In this document: piece by piece, positions 5,770 through 6,595 of the stretch
Layout: each line of letters begins with the position of its first letter
Numbering within the stretch: position 1 is the stretch's first letter
NCBI GenBank assembly: GCA_023139225.1
Contig: JAGLNZ010000387.1
Location: 1-6,595, forward strand
Reading direction: 5' to 3'
Length of the DNA stretch: 6,595 bases
Source: Desulfobacula sp.
GTDB taxonomy: Bacteria > Desulfobacterota > Desulfobacteria > Desulfobacterales > Desulfobacteraceae
Position numbers and translations under genes: made by a program
The notes under the pieces: model-generated
The model's database searches: none
Told to the model about the DNA's origin: nothing
Seen by the model: only the letters and a program-made list of their open reading frames with translations

Positions 5770-6595
5770 AGTGAAGAAACATATTTGGCAGCACCAATGA
5801 AATCCAGGGGATATAGGTGACAATCATCAAACATAATAACATGATCGCAAGAAAGGGGAGTACCCCTTTTGCGATTTTAGTTAAAGGCTCATTGGTAATA
5901 CCCGAAGCGACAAACAGGTTGAGTCCAAAGGGAGGGGTGAGCATACCCATCTGGATATTCAAAACCATGACAACTCCAAAATGAACCAGATCAATGCCGT
6001 AGCGGTTGAGGGTTTCTAAAAATAGCGGTGCCAGAATCAGCATGGCACTGACATCATCCATAAAACATCCCAGAATAAGAAATAAAATATTGACGGTCAG
6101 CAGAAACATCCAGGGGCTGTTAATATGCTCCATGATGATATCTGCCAGCTGGTGGGGAATCTGTTCTGCTGTCAACAGCCAGATAAAGGTCATGGCTGTG
6201 GACAGGATGAACAAAAGGCATGCGGACAGAACAGCGGATGCCCTGCACACGGATGTGATATCCTTAACCTTGAATTCCTTATGAATAAATATTTCAACAA
6301 ACAGGGCATATACCACACTGACGGCTGCGGCTTCAGTCGGTGTGAATACTCCCGAATAGATACCGCCAAGGACGATAAAGGGCAAAATCAATGCCCATAT
6401 CCCTTCTTTTGCTGTCCTGATAATTTCAGACAGGGAGGCTTTGGTTTCTATGCGCCAATTATTTTTTCTGGCAATAATATAGGTATAAATCATTAAAGCA
6501 AGGCCGATCATAAGCCCGGGCAGAATTCCTGCCATAAACATTTCCGCCACAGAGACGTTCATGACAAGACAGTATAAAATCATAGGAATGGAGGG
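5768..6595 (-). CDS. dctM: TRAP transporter large permease subunit, DctM family (N-terminal part outside window)
   Basis: The visible 275 residues are the C-terminal two thirds of a DctM/TRAP-L protein (whole family about 425-430 residues). The frame stays open through the right edge, and the four codons before the first ATG (6583) encode PSIP, which belongs to the conserved PSIPMILY segment, so 6583 is not the start. This subunit forms the sodium-driven inner-membrane channel of tripartite ATP-independent periplasmic transporters. About six or seven hydrophobic segments are visible, roughly at visible residues 20-41, 66-85, 89-105, 119-141, 161-194, 204-234 and 243-267. Family signatures include GIYSGVFTPTEAAAVSV, GCFMDDVSAMLILAP and MGMLTPPFGLNLFVASGI. 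It needs a periplasmic binding protein (DctP) and a small membrane subunit (DctQ), expected upstream beyond the window. Only 12 bp separate it from glcD, so the imported substrate is probably the hydroxy acid processed by the downstream enzymes. Confidence 0.93.
   Translation of the reverse strand, partial: PSIPMILYCLVMNVSVAEMFMAGILPGLMIGLALMIYTYIIARKNNWRIETKASLSEIIRTAKEGIWALILPFIVLGGIYSGVFTPTEAAAVSVVYALFVEIFIHKEFKVKDITSVCRASAVLSACLLFILSTAMTFIWLLTAEQIPHQLADIIMEHINSPWMFLLTVNILFLILGCFMDDVSAMLILAPLFLETLNRYGIDLVHFGVVMVLNIQMGMLTPPFGLNLFVASGITNEPLTKIAKGVLPFLAIMLLCLMIVTYIPWISLVLPNMFLH

Noticed and set aside
6581..6583. ATG at 6583 as the true start of the TRAP permease.
   Set aside because: Codons before it encode PSIP, part of the conserved DctM segment, and the visible protein lacks the N-terminal third of the family.

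Overview
The window looks like chromosomal DNA from an anaerobic Gram-negative bacterium, most likely a sulfate-reducing member of the Desulfobacterota (Desulfobacteraceae-like). This is inferred from the moderately low GC by eye, the two-subunit GlcD/GlcF-type dehydrogenase with heterodisulfide-reductase-like CCG domains, the LarA-like racemase and the TRAP transporter. The assignment is tentative because no rRNA or other phylogenetic marker is present.

Layout. Positions 1-1299 (+ strand) hold the 3' end of recB: the last helicase motifs and the complete nuclease domain of the exonuclease V beta subunit. Its stop codon directly abuts the stop codon of a convergent gene at 1300. The rest of the window (1300-6595) is one tightly packed minus-strand gene set, read from right to left: the C-terminal two thirds of a TRAP transporter large permease (dctM, cut by the right edge), then a GlcD-like FAD-linked 2-hydroxyacid dehydrogenase, a GlcF-like Fe-S subunit, a LarA-like nickel-pincer racemase/epimerase, and finally an XRE-cupin transcriptional regulator. 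Spacings are 12 bp, a 4-bp ATGA overlap, a second 4-bp ATGA overlap, and 18 bp, so the five genes are very probably one operon. Its promoter and the dctP/dctQ partners would lie beyond the right edge.

How the genes work together (inference). The TRAP transporter imports a 2-hydroxy acid, LarA interconverts its two stereoisomers, and the GlcD-GlcF pair oxidises the isomer it accepts to the 2-oxo acid, passing electrons through FAD and Fe-S clusters to the membrane pool or another carrier. The XRE-cupin protein encoded last probably senses the pathway substrate or a metal and controls the operon. Lactate is the default guess for the substrate. LarA homologues act on several 2-hydroxy acids and TRAP systems on many carboxylates, so malate, glycolate-type, short-chain or aromatic 2-hydroxy acids remain possible.

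There are no RNA genes, mobile elements, CRISPR arrays, long repeats or gene-free stretches. Coding density is close to 100 percent. Nothing here amounts to a clearly undescribed system. The most useful lead is the racemase-dehydrogenase-TRAP-regulator gene set with an unassigned substrate.
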